Positions 1-7,730 of a DNA stretch of 64,000 nucleotides are shown here, in pieces. The stretch is taken from contig NZ_CP042305.1 of the NCBI RefSeq assembly GCF_007859675.1, positions 3,968,001 through 4,032,000 of the forward strand, read 5' to 3'. This DNA comes from Humibacter ginsenosidimutans. Its GTDB lineage: Bacteria > Actinomycetota > Actinomycetes > Actinomycetales > Microbacteriaceae. The translations under genes and the position numbers were made by a program. The notes beneath the pieces are model-generated. The model searched no databases. It was not told the origin of the DNA and saw only the letters and a program-made list of their open reading frames with translations. Each line of letters opens with the position of its first letter. Position 1 is the first letter of the stretch.

Positions 1-443
1 GATGCCGCTGCGAACCTGTCCGTCGACGTCCCCGCGGCGCTCGGTGCGTCGCTCTGGCTCGGCTGCGGCGGAACCGGACCGGATTCGTCTTGCGACGGTG
101 CGGGTGCCGACTGTGCGCTCTGTGTGACTGCCGTGGTGTGCTCGGGAACCGTCGATCCCATCGTGTGGTCGTGTGCGGCGTTCATCTGGGCGAGAGAAGG
201 GGTCTCGTCTTTGACGGCATCCGGACTGCTCGTGGTCGGTACGCTCGAGGGCACCTGCGACGGCACGCCTGTCGGTGTCGGCGTCGAGGGGCTTGCCGGG
301 GCTCCATCCGAGGCCGTCGGTGTCGGTACGGGAGTCTCGGCGTTCGCGGGAGCGGCGAAGGTCGCCAGGCCCGCCGTGCACGCGAGGAGACAGCACACGC
401 CGATCGAGACGAGACGTCGACGTGCGTGTTCGGGTTGTCGCAT
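1..443 (-). CDS. Secreted Ser/Thr/Pro-rich protein (N-terminal part)
   Basis: The frame is open from an ATG at 443 to the window edge, so the C-terminus is missing; 147 residues are visible. The first 37 residues form a classic signal peptide: MRQPEHARRR, then a hydrophobic core (VSIGVCCLLACTAGLATFAA), then a likely signal peptidase I site after PANA. What follows is low-complexity Pro/Thr/Ser/Ala, typical of an extracellular stalk or linker rather than an enzyme. A GGGGGGA ribosome site lies just upstream of the ATG. No catalytic domain is visible, so the function is unknown; it may be a cell-wall-spanning surface protein. It is divergent from birA. Confidence 0.7.
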   Translation of the reverse strand, partial: MRQPEHARRRLVSIGVCCLLACTAGLATFAAPANAETPVPTPTASDGAPASPSTPTPTGVPSQVPSSVPTTSSPDAVKDETPSLAQMNAAHDHTMGSTVPEHTTAVTQSAQSAPAPSQDESGPVPPQPSQSDAPSAAGTSTDRFAAA

Positions 444-545
444 CGCTCTGTTCCCCCCAGTGTCGCGAAGCACATTCCCGTTCAGGATAAGCACGGAGTC
501 GGCGCCCACCGGGTGGAAGCGGCTGCGTGTGCCCAGAATGGAGCC

Positions 546-1322
546 ATGGATCTGAGACGAGCGAACGCGAGTGCCTCGAAGCTGGAGTGGCGAGAACGCT
601 CCACCTCCACCAACGACGAACTGGCCGCCCTCGTACGGTCGGAACCTTCCTCCGCATGGCCGGAGTTCAGCGTTCTCGCCACCGACGTGCAGACCGCGGG
701 GCGGGGGCGGCTCGGCAGGGTCTGGACGGCTCCGGACGGCACGATGCTCGCGGTCTCGGTGCTGTTGCGTCCGACGTCCGCAGGGATACGGTCGGCGGAC
801 GCCTTGGGTTGGCTGCCTCTTCTCGCCGGTCTCGCGATGTCGCGCGCGTTGCGGATTCTTGGCGCGACGACCGAGCTCAAATGGCCGAACGACGTCTTGA
901 TCGCGGGGCGCAAGGTGTGCGGCATCCTCTGCGAGGTCGTCGACGACGACGCCGTCATCGTCGGCTCGGGGGTGAACCTCACCCTTTCGAGCACGGATCT
1001 TCCCGTTCCGACCGCCACGTCGCTGCTGCTGGAGGGTGCGGCCCACGATGCGGATGCGGTGCTTGCCGCTTATCTTTCCGAGCTCCGGTCTTTGTACGAG
1101 GCATTCGGCGCCGCATCCGGAGATGCCGTGGTCGGCGGAATCAAAGACGCGGTGAGCGCCGACTGCTCGACTCTGGGCAAGAGCGTGCGGGTCGAGTTGC
1201 CCGGTGCCGATACGCTCTCCGGAGTGGCGCGGAGCCTGGACGACGACGGACGTCTGGTGGTGGATGTCGATGGGCGGCTCACGGCGGTCGCGGCAGGGGA
1301 TGTGACCCACCTGCGGTATTAA
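546..1322 (+). CDS. birA: Biotin--[acetyl-CoA-carboxylase] ligase
   Basis: 258 residues. Activates biotin with ATP and transfers it to the biotin carboxyl carrier domain of acyl-CoA carboxylases in the cytoplasm. The BPL/LPL catalytic domain is clear: the GRGRLGRVW biotinyl-AMP loop at about residues 52-60, KWPNDV at 112-117 with the catalytic lysine, and GRKVCGIL at 121-128. The short C-terminal SH3-like domain follows. The N-terminal helix-turn-helix of the E. coli repressor type is absent, so this is a monofunctional ligase. The ATG at 546 was chosen because the domain begins there; the open frame further upstream has no family similarity and runs antisense to the secreted-protein gene. 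A PH-domain gene follows after 7 bp, as in other actinobacteria. Confidence 0.95.
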   Translation: MDLRRANASASKLEWRERSTSTNDELAALVRSEPSSAWPEFSVLATDVQTAGRGRLGRVWTAPDGTMLAVSVLLRPTSAGIRSADALGWLPLLAGLAMSRALRILGATTELKWPNDVLIAGRKVCGILCEVVDDDAVIVGSGVNLTLSSTDLPVPTATSLLLEGAAHDADAVLAAYLSELRSLYEAFGAASGDAVVGGIKDAVSADCSTLGKSVRVELPGADTLSGVARSLDDDGRLVVDVDGRLTAVAAGDVTHLRY

Positions 1323-1329
1323 TGGGCCT

Positions 1330-1884
1330 ATGGCACTGACCGACGGCTACCGGGTGCCGCCCACCGAACGTGTCGTGGCGCGGCTGCGTCAGCACGCACG
1401 GCGCATGGTCTGGCCGTCGCTCGCCCTCATCGCCGTCTGCGCTGCTGCCGGCTACTTCGGGTCTGCATTTCCGGGCTGGGTGGGGGCCGTGGTCTGGGTC
1501 GGCGCGGGCGTGTTGTCGGTTCTGCTGTTCCTGCTGCCGTTGCTGGAATGGATGACGACCCGCTATACGGTCACGACCCGTCGCCTGATCGTGCGCTCCG
1601 GACTGTTCGTGCGAGAGCGCCGAGAACTGCTTCACAGTCATGGATACACCGTGACGCTGCGCACCTCATGGCTGCAGCGGATCTTCCGCACGGGAACGAT
1701 CACGGTCGGCGCGATGGATCAGAAGACCGTGGCTCGGCTGCGCGACGTGCCCCGTGCAGCCGTGGTCACAGAGGCGCTGCACGACCTGATGGAGAACAGT
1801 CAGCGCAGCTATCCGCCCGGGTGGACGACGGGGAGCGCACCGGCCGTCGATGGAACGCAGCCGAACGGTGCGCAGCGAGCCTGA
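1330..1884 (+). CDS. PH domain-containing membrane protein (bPH2/YdbS-like)
   Basis: 184 residues. Two hydrophobic segments (about residues 27-43 and 50-72) precede a bacterial PH domain (about 75-155) with the usual pattern of a tyrosine/threonine-rich strand, a basic RRLIVRSG strand and a V-hydrophobic-R block. The exact role of these proteins is not established; they are small inner-membrane proteins. The gene starts 7 bp after birA and is probably cotranscribed with it. The birA-PH pairing next to GtrA and purK matches the order I recall in Mycobacterium (Rv3279c-Rv3278c). The C-terminal 30 residues are hydrophilic and probably disordered. Confidence 0.85.
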   Translation: MALTDGYRVPPTERVVARLRQHARRMVWPSLALIAVCAAAGYFGSAFPGWVGAVVWVGAGVLSVLLFLLPLLEWMTTRYTVTTRRLIVRSGLFVRERRELLHSHGYTVTLRTSWLQRIFRTGTITVGAMDQKTVARLRDVPRAAVVTEALHDLMENSQRSYPPGWTTGSAPAVDGTQPNGAQRA

Positions 1885-1887
1885 AGG

Positions 1888-2427
1888 CTACGGGACGAGG
1901 GCCTCGTCTTCGGCCTCGATGGCGGCCGGGCGCCGGGCGGCGAATCGGGCGGCGCGGCGCGGCGAATAGACCCAGAACTTGTAGAGCAGGTACCGCACGA
2001 GGGTGCCGAGAGCGAGACCGACGACATTGTTGGCGATGTTGTCCGCCAGCAGGGAGTGGAAGCCCAGCACGTAGCGCGAGACGCCGATGCACACGAGCGG
2101 CACGCACATGCCGATGAGGCTGGCGAGGAAGAACTCGATGCCCTCGCGCGTCGTGTTGCTCTGCCTGTCGGCAGCGAACGCCCAGTAGCGGTTGCCGAGC
2201 CAGTTCACGACGATGGCCACGAGGGTGGCGCTGATGGTGGCGAGGATCGGGCCGTGCGGCATGCGCGACGGATTGAACACGGTGAGCCAGAGCGCGTTGA
2301 ACACGACGAAGTTCACGACGACACCGACGCCCCCGACCGCGCCGAACTTGATCAGCTGGAGAAGCTGCGAACTCCAGCGAGAACGGGCAGCCCTCGGTGG
2401 GGCTGTCGCGGGTGCCTCGGCTGCCAT
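1888..2427 (-). CDS. GtrA family membrane protein
   Basis: 179 residues with four predicted transmembrane helices (about 26-48, 62-80, 92-110, 125-145). The family signature is present: F-G-x-V-G-G-x-G after the first helix entry, and N-W-L-G-N-R-Y-W-x-F between helices 2 and 3. GtrA proteins are thought to help flip or present polyprenyl-phosphate sugars for envelope glycan modification. The ATG at 2427 is preferred over a GTG at 2454 because a GAGGAG ribosome site sits 8-9 nt before it. It converges with the PH-domain gene (3 bp gap). A second GtrA gene lies just upstream on the same strand; the two proteins are similar but clearly not identical. Confidence 0.9.
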   Translation of the reverse strand: MAAEAPATAPPRAARSRWSSQLLQLIKFGAVGGVGVVVNFVVFNALWLTVFNPSRMPHGPILATISATLVAIVVNWLGNRYWAFAADRQSNTTREGIEFFLASLIGMCVPLVCIGVSRYVLGFHSLLADNIANNVVGLALGTLVRYLLYKFWVYSPRRAARFAARRPAAIEAEDEALVP

Positions 2428-2583
2428 CGGCTGCGCTCCTCGTGGTCGGTGCACTTTCGTGCTCTGCGAGAGTATCCGGCGACCCCGTGGGATGACTTGC
2501 AGTTCGTCTGTGCTGGCTGAGGGCTTTCCAAGGACCGCTGAGAAGCCGCCCAGATGCTTCGATGAAGGCGGGGCTCTGCGAGC

Positions 2584-3129
2584 TCAGAGCGAGGCGGCAT
2601 CCTCGCTCGCAGAGGCGCTGCTCTCGAAGATCGCCATGGCGGCCGCCTCGGCCTCGCGCTCTTTTCGGGCGGCGAGCCCGTCTTTGCGGTGGTTTCCGTA
2701 AACCCAGTAGCGGTACATCACGAATCTGAAGAGCGTGGCGAGGACGAGTCCGATCACGTTCGCGGAGATGTTGTCCGCTGCCAGCGACGTGAAGCCGAGA
2801 ACGTAGTGCGAGATCCAGAGACAGAGCAGGCTGATCCCGAGTCCGGCGATCGCGATCACGGTGAACTCGAGCAGCTCGAGCAGGAAGTTCTTGCGCCGGT
2901 TCTCGCGGAAGGTCCAATACCGGTTGCCGAACCAGGTGACCAGCGTCGCGATCGCCACCGAGACGATCTTCGCGCCCAGCGGGCTCTGGAAGAAGTGGCC
3001 GGACCCTGTCGCTCCGAGCCGGAGCATGTTGAAGATCGCCACATCGACGACGTAGCCGACGATGCCGACCACGCCGAACTTGAGCGCGTAGCGCACAAAC
3101 CTCTCGTAGAGGTACTTGATGAGTCGCAC
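2584..3129 (-). CDS. GtrA family membrane protein (second copy)
   Basis: 181 residues, GTG start. Four transmembrane helices and the GtrA pattern, including T-W-F-G-N-R-Y-W-T-F and a second F-R-F-x-M-Y-R-Y-W-V-Y motif near the last helix. The charged, Ala/Glu/Ser-rich tail of about 30 residues is not part of the domain. Likely acts with a polyprenyl-phosphate sugar synthase; candidates in this window are the GT2 genes at 30033-30980 and 41961-42692. It is divergent from purK, from which an 86-bp spacer separates it. Two tandem GtrA genes here suggest either an old duplication or two lipid-linked sugars. Confidence 0.9.
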   Translation of the reverse strand: MRLIKYLYERFVRYALKFGVVGIVGYVVDVAIFNMLRLGATGSGHFFQSPLGAKIVSVAIATLVTWFGNRYWTFRENRRKNFLLELLEFTVIAIAGLGISLLCLWISHYVLGFTSLAADNISANVIGLVLATLFRFVMYRYWVYGNHRKDGLAARKEREAEAAAMAIFESSASASEDAASL

Positions 3130-3159
3130 GAGACGCCGTTCTGTCGGATTGCCTCGATG

Positions 3160-3165
3160 ATTCTA
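3160..3165 (-). promoter_or_regulatory. Putative -10 box of the GtrA-2 gene
   Basis: Reads TAGAAT on the minus strand, about 30 nt before the GTG at 3129. It fits the actinobacterial TANNNT consensus. No convincing -35 element was seen. Confidence 0.35.
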
Positions 3166-3203
3166 CGTTCGTCTCGGAGCGCTTCCATCGCGGGAGCGCC
3201 GGA

Positions 3204-3209
3204 TAAGCT
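3204..3209 (+). promoter_or_regulatory. Putative -10 box of purK (leaderless arrangement)
   Basis: TAAGCT lies 6 nt before the purK GTG. That spacing would put the transcription start at or next to the start codon, giving a leaderless mRNA; no ribosome site is visible upstream of the GTG. Confidence 0.45.
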
Positions 3210-3215
3210 TCCTGA

Positions 3216-4352
3216 GTGGCGAAGACAGTCGGTGTGATCGGTGGCGGACAGCTCGCGCGGATGATGATCCCCGCGGCACTCGAGCTGGGGATCACGATCG
3301 ACGTGCTCGCGGAAGCCGAGGGGATGTCGGCCAGGCTGGCGGCATCCGGAGTCGGCGACTACCACGACGTCGACACCGTTCTGGCCTTCGCGCGCACCGT
3401 CGACGTCGTCACGTTCGACCACGAGCATGTGCCGCAGCCGGTGCTGCGTGCGCTCGTCGACGAGGGCATCCCCGTTCACCCCGGCCCCGACGCCCTGCTC
3501 TACGCCCAGGACAAGCTGCTGATGCGGGCCAGGCTTTCGGAACTGGGACTGCCCGTGCCCGACTGGGCAGCAGTGGAGACGCCGGCCGAACTGGATGTCT
3601 TTCTCACCGACCACGGCGGCCGCGCCGTCGTGAAGACCGCGCGTGGCGGCTACGACGGAAAGGGCGTGCGCGTCGTGGAGCGCGCGACCGACGCGGACGA
3701 CTGGTTCACGGCACTCGCCGAGGACGGCAACGGCGGCGCCCTTCTCGTCGAGGAGCTCGTGGACTTCAGGCGCGAGCTCGCTCAGCAGGTGGCGCGCAGG
3801 CCGAGCGGGGACATCGTCGCGTGGCCGGTCGTGGAGACCGTGCAGCGCGACGGTATCTGCGCCGAGGTCGTGGCGCCGGCGCCGGCATCCGCGGGGCGCG
3901 TCGCGGAGTTGAGCGAGGACATCGCGGTGCGCATCGCCGAGGGGCTCGGCGTGACGGGGATGCTCGCGGTCGAGCTGTTCGAGACGACCGACGACCGGGT
4001 GCTCGTGAACGAACTGGCGATGCGACCGCACAACAGTGGCCACTGGAGCATCGACGGATCCACGACCAGCCAGTTCGAGCAGCACCTGCGCGCAGTGCTC
4101 GATCTGCCTCTGGGCGTGACGGGCACGCTGCGGCCGTGGTCGATGATGATCAACGTGCTCGGAGGACCCGACGGCGCGACCATGGTCGACAGGTATGCGG
4201 AGGCCATGCGCGAGCATCCCACGGCCAAGTTCCACAGCTACGACAAGGTGTCGCGGCCAGGACGCAAAGTGGGTCACGTGACCGTGTGCGGCGACGATCT
4301 CGACGAGGTCGCCTACCAGGCCCGAGGTGCTGCAGCGTTCTTCGAGGGATAA
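3216..4352 (+). CDS. purK: 5-(carboxyamino)imidazole ribonucleotide synthase
   Basis: 378 residues, GTG start. Catalyses ATP-dependent carboxylation of AIR to N5-CAIR in purine synthesis. The N-terminal pre-ATP-grasp domain begins with VGVIGGGQLARMM (residues 5-17). The ATP-grasp fold follows, with the lysine-containing VVKTARGGYDGKGV loop at about 136-149 and the metal-binding E-L-A-M-R-P-H-N-S-G-H segment near 265. The length is normal. The product is the substrate of PurE, encoded 60 bp downstream. It neighbours GtrA and LCP genes, a linkage common in actinobacteria and not a functional pathway link. Confidence 0.97.
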   Translation: MAKTVGVIGGGQLARMMIPAALELGITIDVLAEAEGMSARLAASGVGDYHDVDTVLAFARTVDVVTFDHEHVPQPVLRALVDEGIPVHPGPDALLYAQDKLLMRARLSELGLPVPDWAAVETPAELDVFLTDHGGRAVVKTARGGYDGKGVRVVERATDADDWFTALAEDGNGGALLVEELVDFRRELAQQVARRPSGDIVAWPVVETVQRDGICAEVVAPAPASAGRVAELSEDIAVRIAEGLGVTGMLAVELFETTDDRVLVNELAMRPHNSGHWSIDGSTTSQFEQHLRAVLDLPLGVTGTLRPWSMMINVLGGPDGATMVDRYAEAMREHPTAKFHSYDKVSRPGRKVGHVTVCGDDLDEVAYQARGAAAFFEG

Positions 4353-4399
4353 CCCGAGCGGGCGCGCCCCGCCTCCCCGAAATGCCGAGCGACGTGTCC

Positions 4400-4405
4400 T
4401 AGCCT
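4400..4405 (+). promoter_or_regulatory. Putative -10 box of purE (leaderless arrangement)
   Basis: TAGCCT lies 7 nt before the purE ATG, implying that purE has its own leaderless transcript in addition to any read-through from purK. Confidence 0.45.
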
Positions 4406-4412
4406 GGACGAC

Positions 4413-4955
4413 ATGCCCAGCGAGAACCACACTGAGCCCGTGTCATCCGAGCCCGAGTCTTCGGCGCAGCCGTCCGTCTCCATCGTGATGGGATCGGACT
4501 CCGACTGGGCGACCATGAAGGCCGCGGCGGAAGCGCTCGACGAGTTCGGCATTCCGTACGAGGTCGAGGTCGTCTCCGCGCACCGCACGCCGGAGAAGAT
4601 GATCTCGTTCGGCAAGGATGCCGCCTCCCGCGGCATCCGCGTCATCATCGCCGGTGCGGGTGGCGCGGCCGCTCTTCCGGGCATGCTGGCCTCCGTCACC
4701 ACCTTGCCGGTCGTCGGCGTTCCCGTGCCTCTGTCAAGGCTCGACGGGATGGATTCGCTGCTGTCGATCGTGCAGATGCCCGCCGGCATCCCGGTCGCGA
4801 CCGTCGCCATCGGGGGAGCGAAGAACGCGGGCATTCTCGCGGCGCGCATCCTCGGCACGGCTGACGCCGCGCTCGCCACCCGGCTCGCCGACTACGCGGC
4901 CGGCCTCATCGACCTCGTCGAACAGAAGAACGCCGACCTCAAAGCATCGCTATGA
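4413..4955 (+). CDS. purE: N5-carboxyaminoimidazole ribonucleotide mutase
   Basis: 180 residues. Class I PurE converts N5-CAIR to CAIR. Key motifs are intact: GSDSD at residues 27-31, SAHRTP with the catalytic histidine at 57, and the [11 protein letters not shown] glycine-rich loop at 81-91. An extra hydrophilic, Glu/Ser-rich stretch of about 20 residues precedes the domain, which is common in actinobacterial PurE. The stop codon overlaps the ATG of the LCP gene (ATGA at 4952-4955), so translation of the two is probably coupled. Confidence 0.97.
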   Translation: MPSENHTEPVSSEPESSAQPSVSIVMGSDSDWATMKAAAEALDEFGIPYEVEVVSAHRTPEKMISFGKDAASRGIRVIIAGAGGAAALPGMLASVTTLPVVGVPVPLSRLDGMDSLLSIVQMPAGIPVATVAIGGAKNAGILAARILGTADAALATRLADYAAGLIDLVEQKNADLKASL

Positions 4956-6304
4956 CGATCGCCAGCCCCATTCGGCACCCGAACACGGGTTCCCGCGACG
5001 TGATGACGCGGCGGGGATGGTGGCTCGTCGTGCTCAACCTGCTGATGCCAGGCAGCGCACAGGTGCTCGCCGGCAACCGCAAGCTGGGCCGGTTCGGGTT
5101 GATCACGACGTTCGTGCTGTGGATCCTGGCGCTCGCGGTGCTGGTCACGGCGATCGTGAAGCCCATGCTCGTCGTCGAGATCTTCACGCAGACTCTGGTG
5201 CTCTGGCTGGTGCAGATCGCACTCTTGCTTTACGCCGTGCTGTGGGTGGTGCTGACGCTCGACACTCTGCGCCTGGTGCGCCTCGTGAAGGCGCGCCCCT
5301 CCGCACGTGCGGGCATCGCGGCCTTCGCCGTGGTGCTGCTCGTCGCCGTCTCGGGGACGGCAGCATACGGCGCCGTGGTCGCGGGAAGCGCACGCGGGGC
5401 GCTGTCGGGCATCTTCTCCGCCGCCGCACCCCAGGCGCCGATCGACGGACGCTACAACATCATGCTGTTGGGCGGAGACGCTGGTCCCGGACGTGACGGC
5501 ATGCGGCCGGACAGCATGTCGGTGCTGAGCATCGACGCGAACACGGGGGAGGCCGTCTCGATCGGCGTGCCCCGCGACCTCGACCCCGTGCCGTTCAGCG
5601 ACGGTTCGCCGATGAAGAAGATCTACCCGAACGGCTACGGGTACAACGACACCTGCGACGTCGACGTGTGTCAGCTCAACTCCATCTACACGGAGGTGGA
5701 GCTGTACAAGCCGAAGCTCTATCCCGACGCCACCAAGGAGAACAGTCAGCCAGGCATCGAAGCGATGCGCGATGCGCTCGAAGGCGTCACAGGGCTGAAG
5801 ATCCAGTACTACGTGCTCATCGACATGGAGGGGTTCTCGCAGCTGGTGGATGCCCTCGGCGGGGTCACCATCGACGTCAAGGAGAAGCTCCCCATCGGCG
5901 GCGATGCGCAGGGCAACGGCGTGACGGGGTGGATCTACCCCGGCGTGCAGCACATGAACGGCTACACGGCACAGTGGTACGCACGGTCACGCGAATCGAC
6001 AAGCGACTACGACCGCATGGCGAGGCAGCGCGTGCTCGAGGATGCCATCCTCAAGCAGTTCACGCCGCTCACCGTCGCCACGAAGTTCCAGGACATCGCG
6101 AAAGCCGGCTCGCAGGTCGTGAAGACCGACATACCGCAGTCGATGATCGGATATTTCGCGGATCTCGGCATGAAGACGCGCTCGCTGCAGCAGCACAACC
6201 TCGAACTGGTGCCGCCCACCGTCGACCCGAGCGACCCGAACTACACGCAGATCCACTCGCTCGTGCAGAAGTCCATCGCGCCCCCGGCGACGCCGAAGAA
6301 GTAG
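4952..6304 (+). CDS. LytR-CpsA-Psr (LCP) family glycopolymer transferase
   Basis: 450 residues. LCP enzymes transfer undecaprenyl-pyrophosphate-linked glycopolymers onto peptidoglycan outside the membrane. The LCP domain occupies about residues 150-400: YNIMLLGGD, the GMRPDSMSV segment, the IGVPRDL arginine motif, [10 protein letters not shown], and a late YARSR...DYDRMARQR block. The N-terminus is unusual, with about four hydrophobic segments (23-41, 49-70, 74-104, 122-143) instead of the usual single anchor. The ATG overlaps the purE stop by 4 bp. This enzyme is the likely attachment step for one of the wall polymers made by the glycan genes downstream. Confidence 0.93.
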   Translation: MTIASPIRHPNTGSRDVMTRRGWWLVVLNLLMPGSAQVLAGNRKLGRFGLITTFVLWILALAVLVTAIVKPMLVVEIFTQTLVLWLVQIALLLYAVLWVVLTLDTLRLVRLVKARPSARAGIAAFAVVLLVAVSGTAAYGAVVAGSARGALSGIFSAAAPQAPIDGRYNIMLLGGDAGPGRDGMRPDSMSVLSIDANTGEAVSIGVPRDLDPVPFSDGSPMKKIYPNGYGYNDTCDVDVCQLNSIYTEVELYKPKLYPDATKENSQPGIEAMRDALEGVTGLKIQYYVLIDMEGFSQLVDALGGVTIDVKEKLPIGGDAQGNGVTGWIYPGVQHMNGYTAQWYARSRESTSDYDRMARQRVLEDAILKQFTPLTVATKFQDIAKAGSQVVKTDIPQSMIGYFADLGMKTRSLQQHNLELVPPTVDPSDPNYTQIHSLVQKSIAPPATPKK

Positions 6305-6317
6305 CGGTTCGTTCCGG

Positions 6318-7730
6318 TCATCGATGATCCTCCAGCACGTCGCAGGGGATGTGGAAGGAGTCGAACGGGCTGAACTGCGGGCCGCCGATGACGTAGACGG
6401 ACTTGGTGGGATCGTCGAGGCACGTGGCGCGGGCGTGCTCGACGGCAGCGGACCAGACCGGCCATCGGCTGAGGAATCTGGCACGTTGATCGAACGCCCG
6501 ATAGTTCACGACGATGACGCTGAGCGTGAGCAGGATCGCGACGACGGCGAGCGCGATGCTGCGCCGGGTGCGTATTGCGATCAGGCGGTCCACCCCGGTT
6601 CCGATGATCAGCGACGTCGCCATGATCGGAAACACGAAGTATCGGCTGCCCACGCCGATGAAAAGCATCTGATCGGGATCGGTGTACGCATAGCCGGACA
6701 GCACCACGATGGCGAGGAAGTATGCGGCGCCGACGACGAGAGCGCTGAGCGGCAGGGTCGACCAGCGACGGAGCATCCAAGAGATCCAGAACGCAGCAAG
6801 AGTCAGCAGCACGCCGAGGGCGATCAGGGCCGGCATCATGAAGGCGGCCTGATGTATCCAGAGCGGACCGAACCAGCCGACGTCCTGCACATCGACGAGA
6901 TACGTCTTGATGATCGCCCAGGCGCTGCGAAGGGCATGGAGCTGCCTGGTGCCGCGAAGCATGACGATGAGCTGGAAGATGCCGGCGAGCACGGCCGACG
7001 CGGCGATGACGATGTCGCCGCGTCCCCTCAGCGCCAGGGTGCGGATGAGTACCAGCGGCACGAACACCACGAGCGCAAGCGGACTCGATCCGACGGCGGC
7101 GATGAGGATTGCGGCCGAGATCGCGGTCGCGACCACTCCCTCGCGCCGCGCGAACACCGCGATGAACGCACCGAAGAGCAGGTACCACTGCGCGTTCGCC
7201 GCGCTGAGCGCGATCTCCAGGCCCGCGACCGGTGCCGCGACGACCAGGCACCAGACGAGAATTCGGGCGGTGATCGTTCGCAGGTGTGCAGCGAGCAGGA
7301 AGAAGATCCCGGCGGCGAGCGCTGCGAGGAACAGCGCCATGACGACGGCGATCACACGTGGGGCGTGCACCAGCGGGAAGAGATCGGCCAGGGCGGCGAC
7401 GAGTCGTGGAACGAGGTGTCCATAGCCCGCGTAGGGCTCGAACAGGGCGACCAAGAACGGATGCTGCATCGCCTGGGCGAGAAAGACGTTGCCGTCTTCC
7501 TGCCACATGTGCTCGCTCGACGAGGGCGGCAGCCTGAAGTAGGCGAGCAGGAACCCGACGACGAAGAGGCCGGCGTACAGCGCAGCCCCGCGAAGGCTCG
7601 GCGAGACCGAGATGCTTCGCGCGGCGCAGAGCCGGGCGACGAGCCGCTCGAATCGGACACGCAAGGGGCCGCGCGGCCCGGAAACACTCCCGTCAGAAGG
7701 GCGAGAGTGCTCCACAGTGCCTGTCGTCAC
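6318..7730 (-). CDS. Polytopic membrane protein, possible GT-C-type glycosyltransferase
   Basis: 470 residues, about ten hydrophobic segments. A long outer loop after the first helix contains W-Q-E-D-G-N-V-F, an acidic motif in the position where GT-C glycosyltransferases carry their catalytic Asp/Glu, and a soluble C-terminal tail carries two cysteines. No family can be named with certainty. The GTG start at 7730 overlaps the stop of the upstream gene (GTGA), indicating translational coupling. It is the last gene of the minus-strand operon 12419-6318 and converges with the LCP gene across 13 bp. Expected role: transfer of a polyprenyl-linked sugar outside the membrane. Confidence 0.6.
   Translation of the reverse strand: MTTGTVEHSRPSDGSVSGPRGPLRVRFERLVARLCAARSISVSPSLRGAALYAGLFVVGFLLAYFRLPPSSSEHMWQEDGNVFLAQAMQHPFLVALFEPYAGYGHLVPRLVAALADLFPLVHAPRVIAVVMALFLAALAAGIFFLLAAHLRTITARILVWCLVVAAPVAGLEIALSAANAQWYLLFGAFIAVFARREGVVATAISAAILIAAVGSSPLALVVFVPLVLIRTLALRGRGDIVIAASAVLAGIFQLIVMLRGTRQLHALRSAWAIIKTYLVDVQDVGWFGPLWIHQAAFMMPALIALGVLLTLAAFWISWMLRRWSTLPLSALVVGAAYFLAIVVLSGYAYTDPDQMLFIGVGSRYFVFPIMATSLIIGTGVDRLIAIRTRRSIALAVVAILLTLSVIVVNYRAFDQRARFLSRWPVWSAAVEHARATCLDDPTKSVYVIGGPQFSPFDSFHIPCDVLEDHR

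Noticed and set aside
124..555. Plus-strand open frames upstream of birA
   Set aside because: They lie antisense to the secreted-protein gene, which has a signal peptide and ribosome site, and they show no family motifs.
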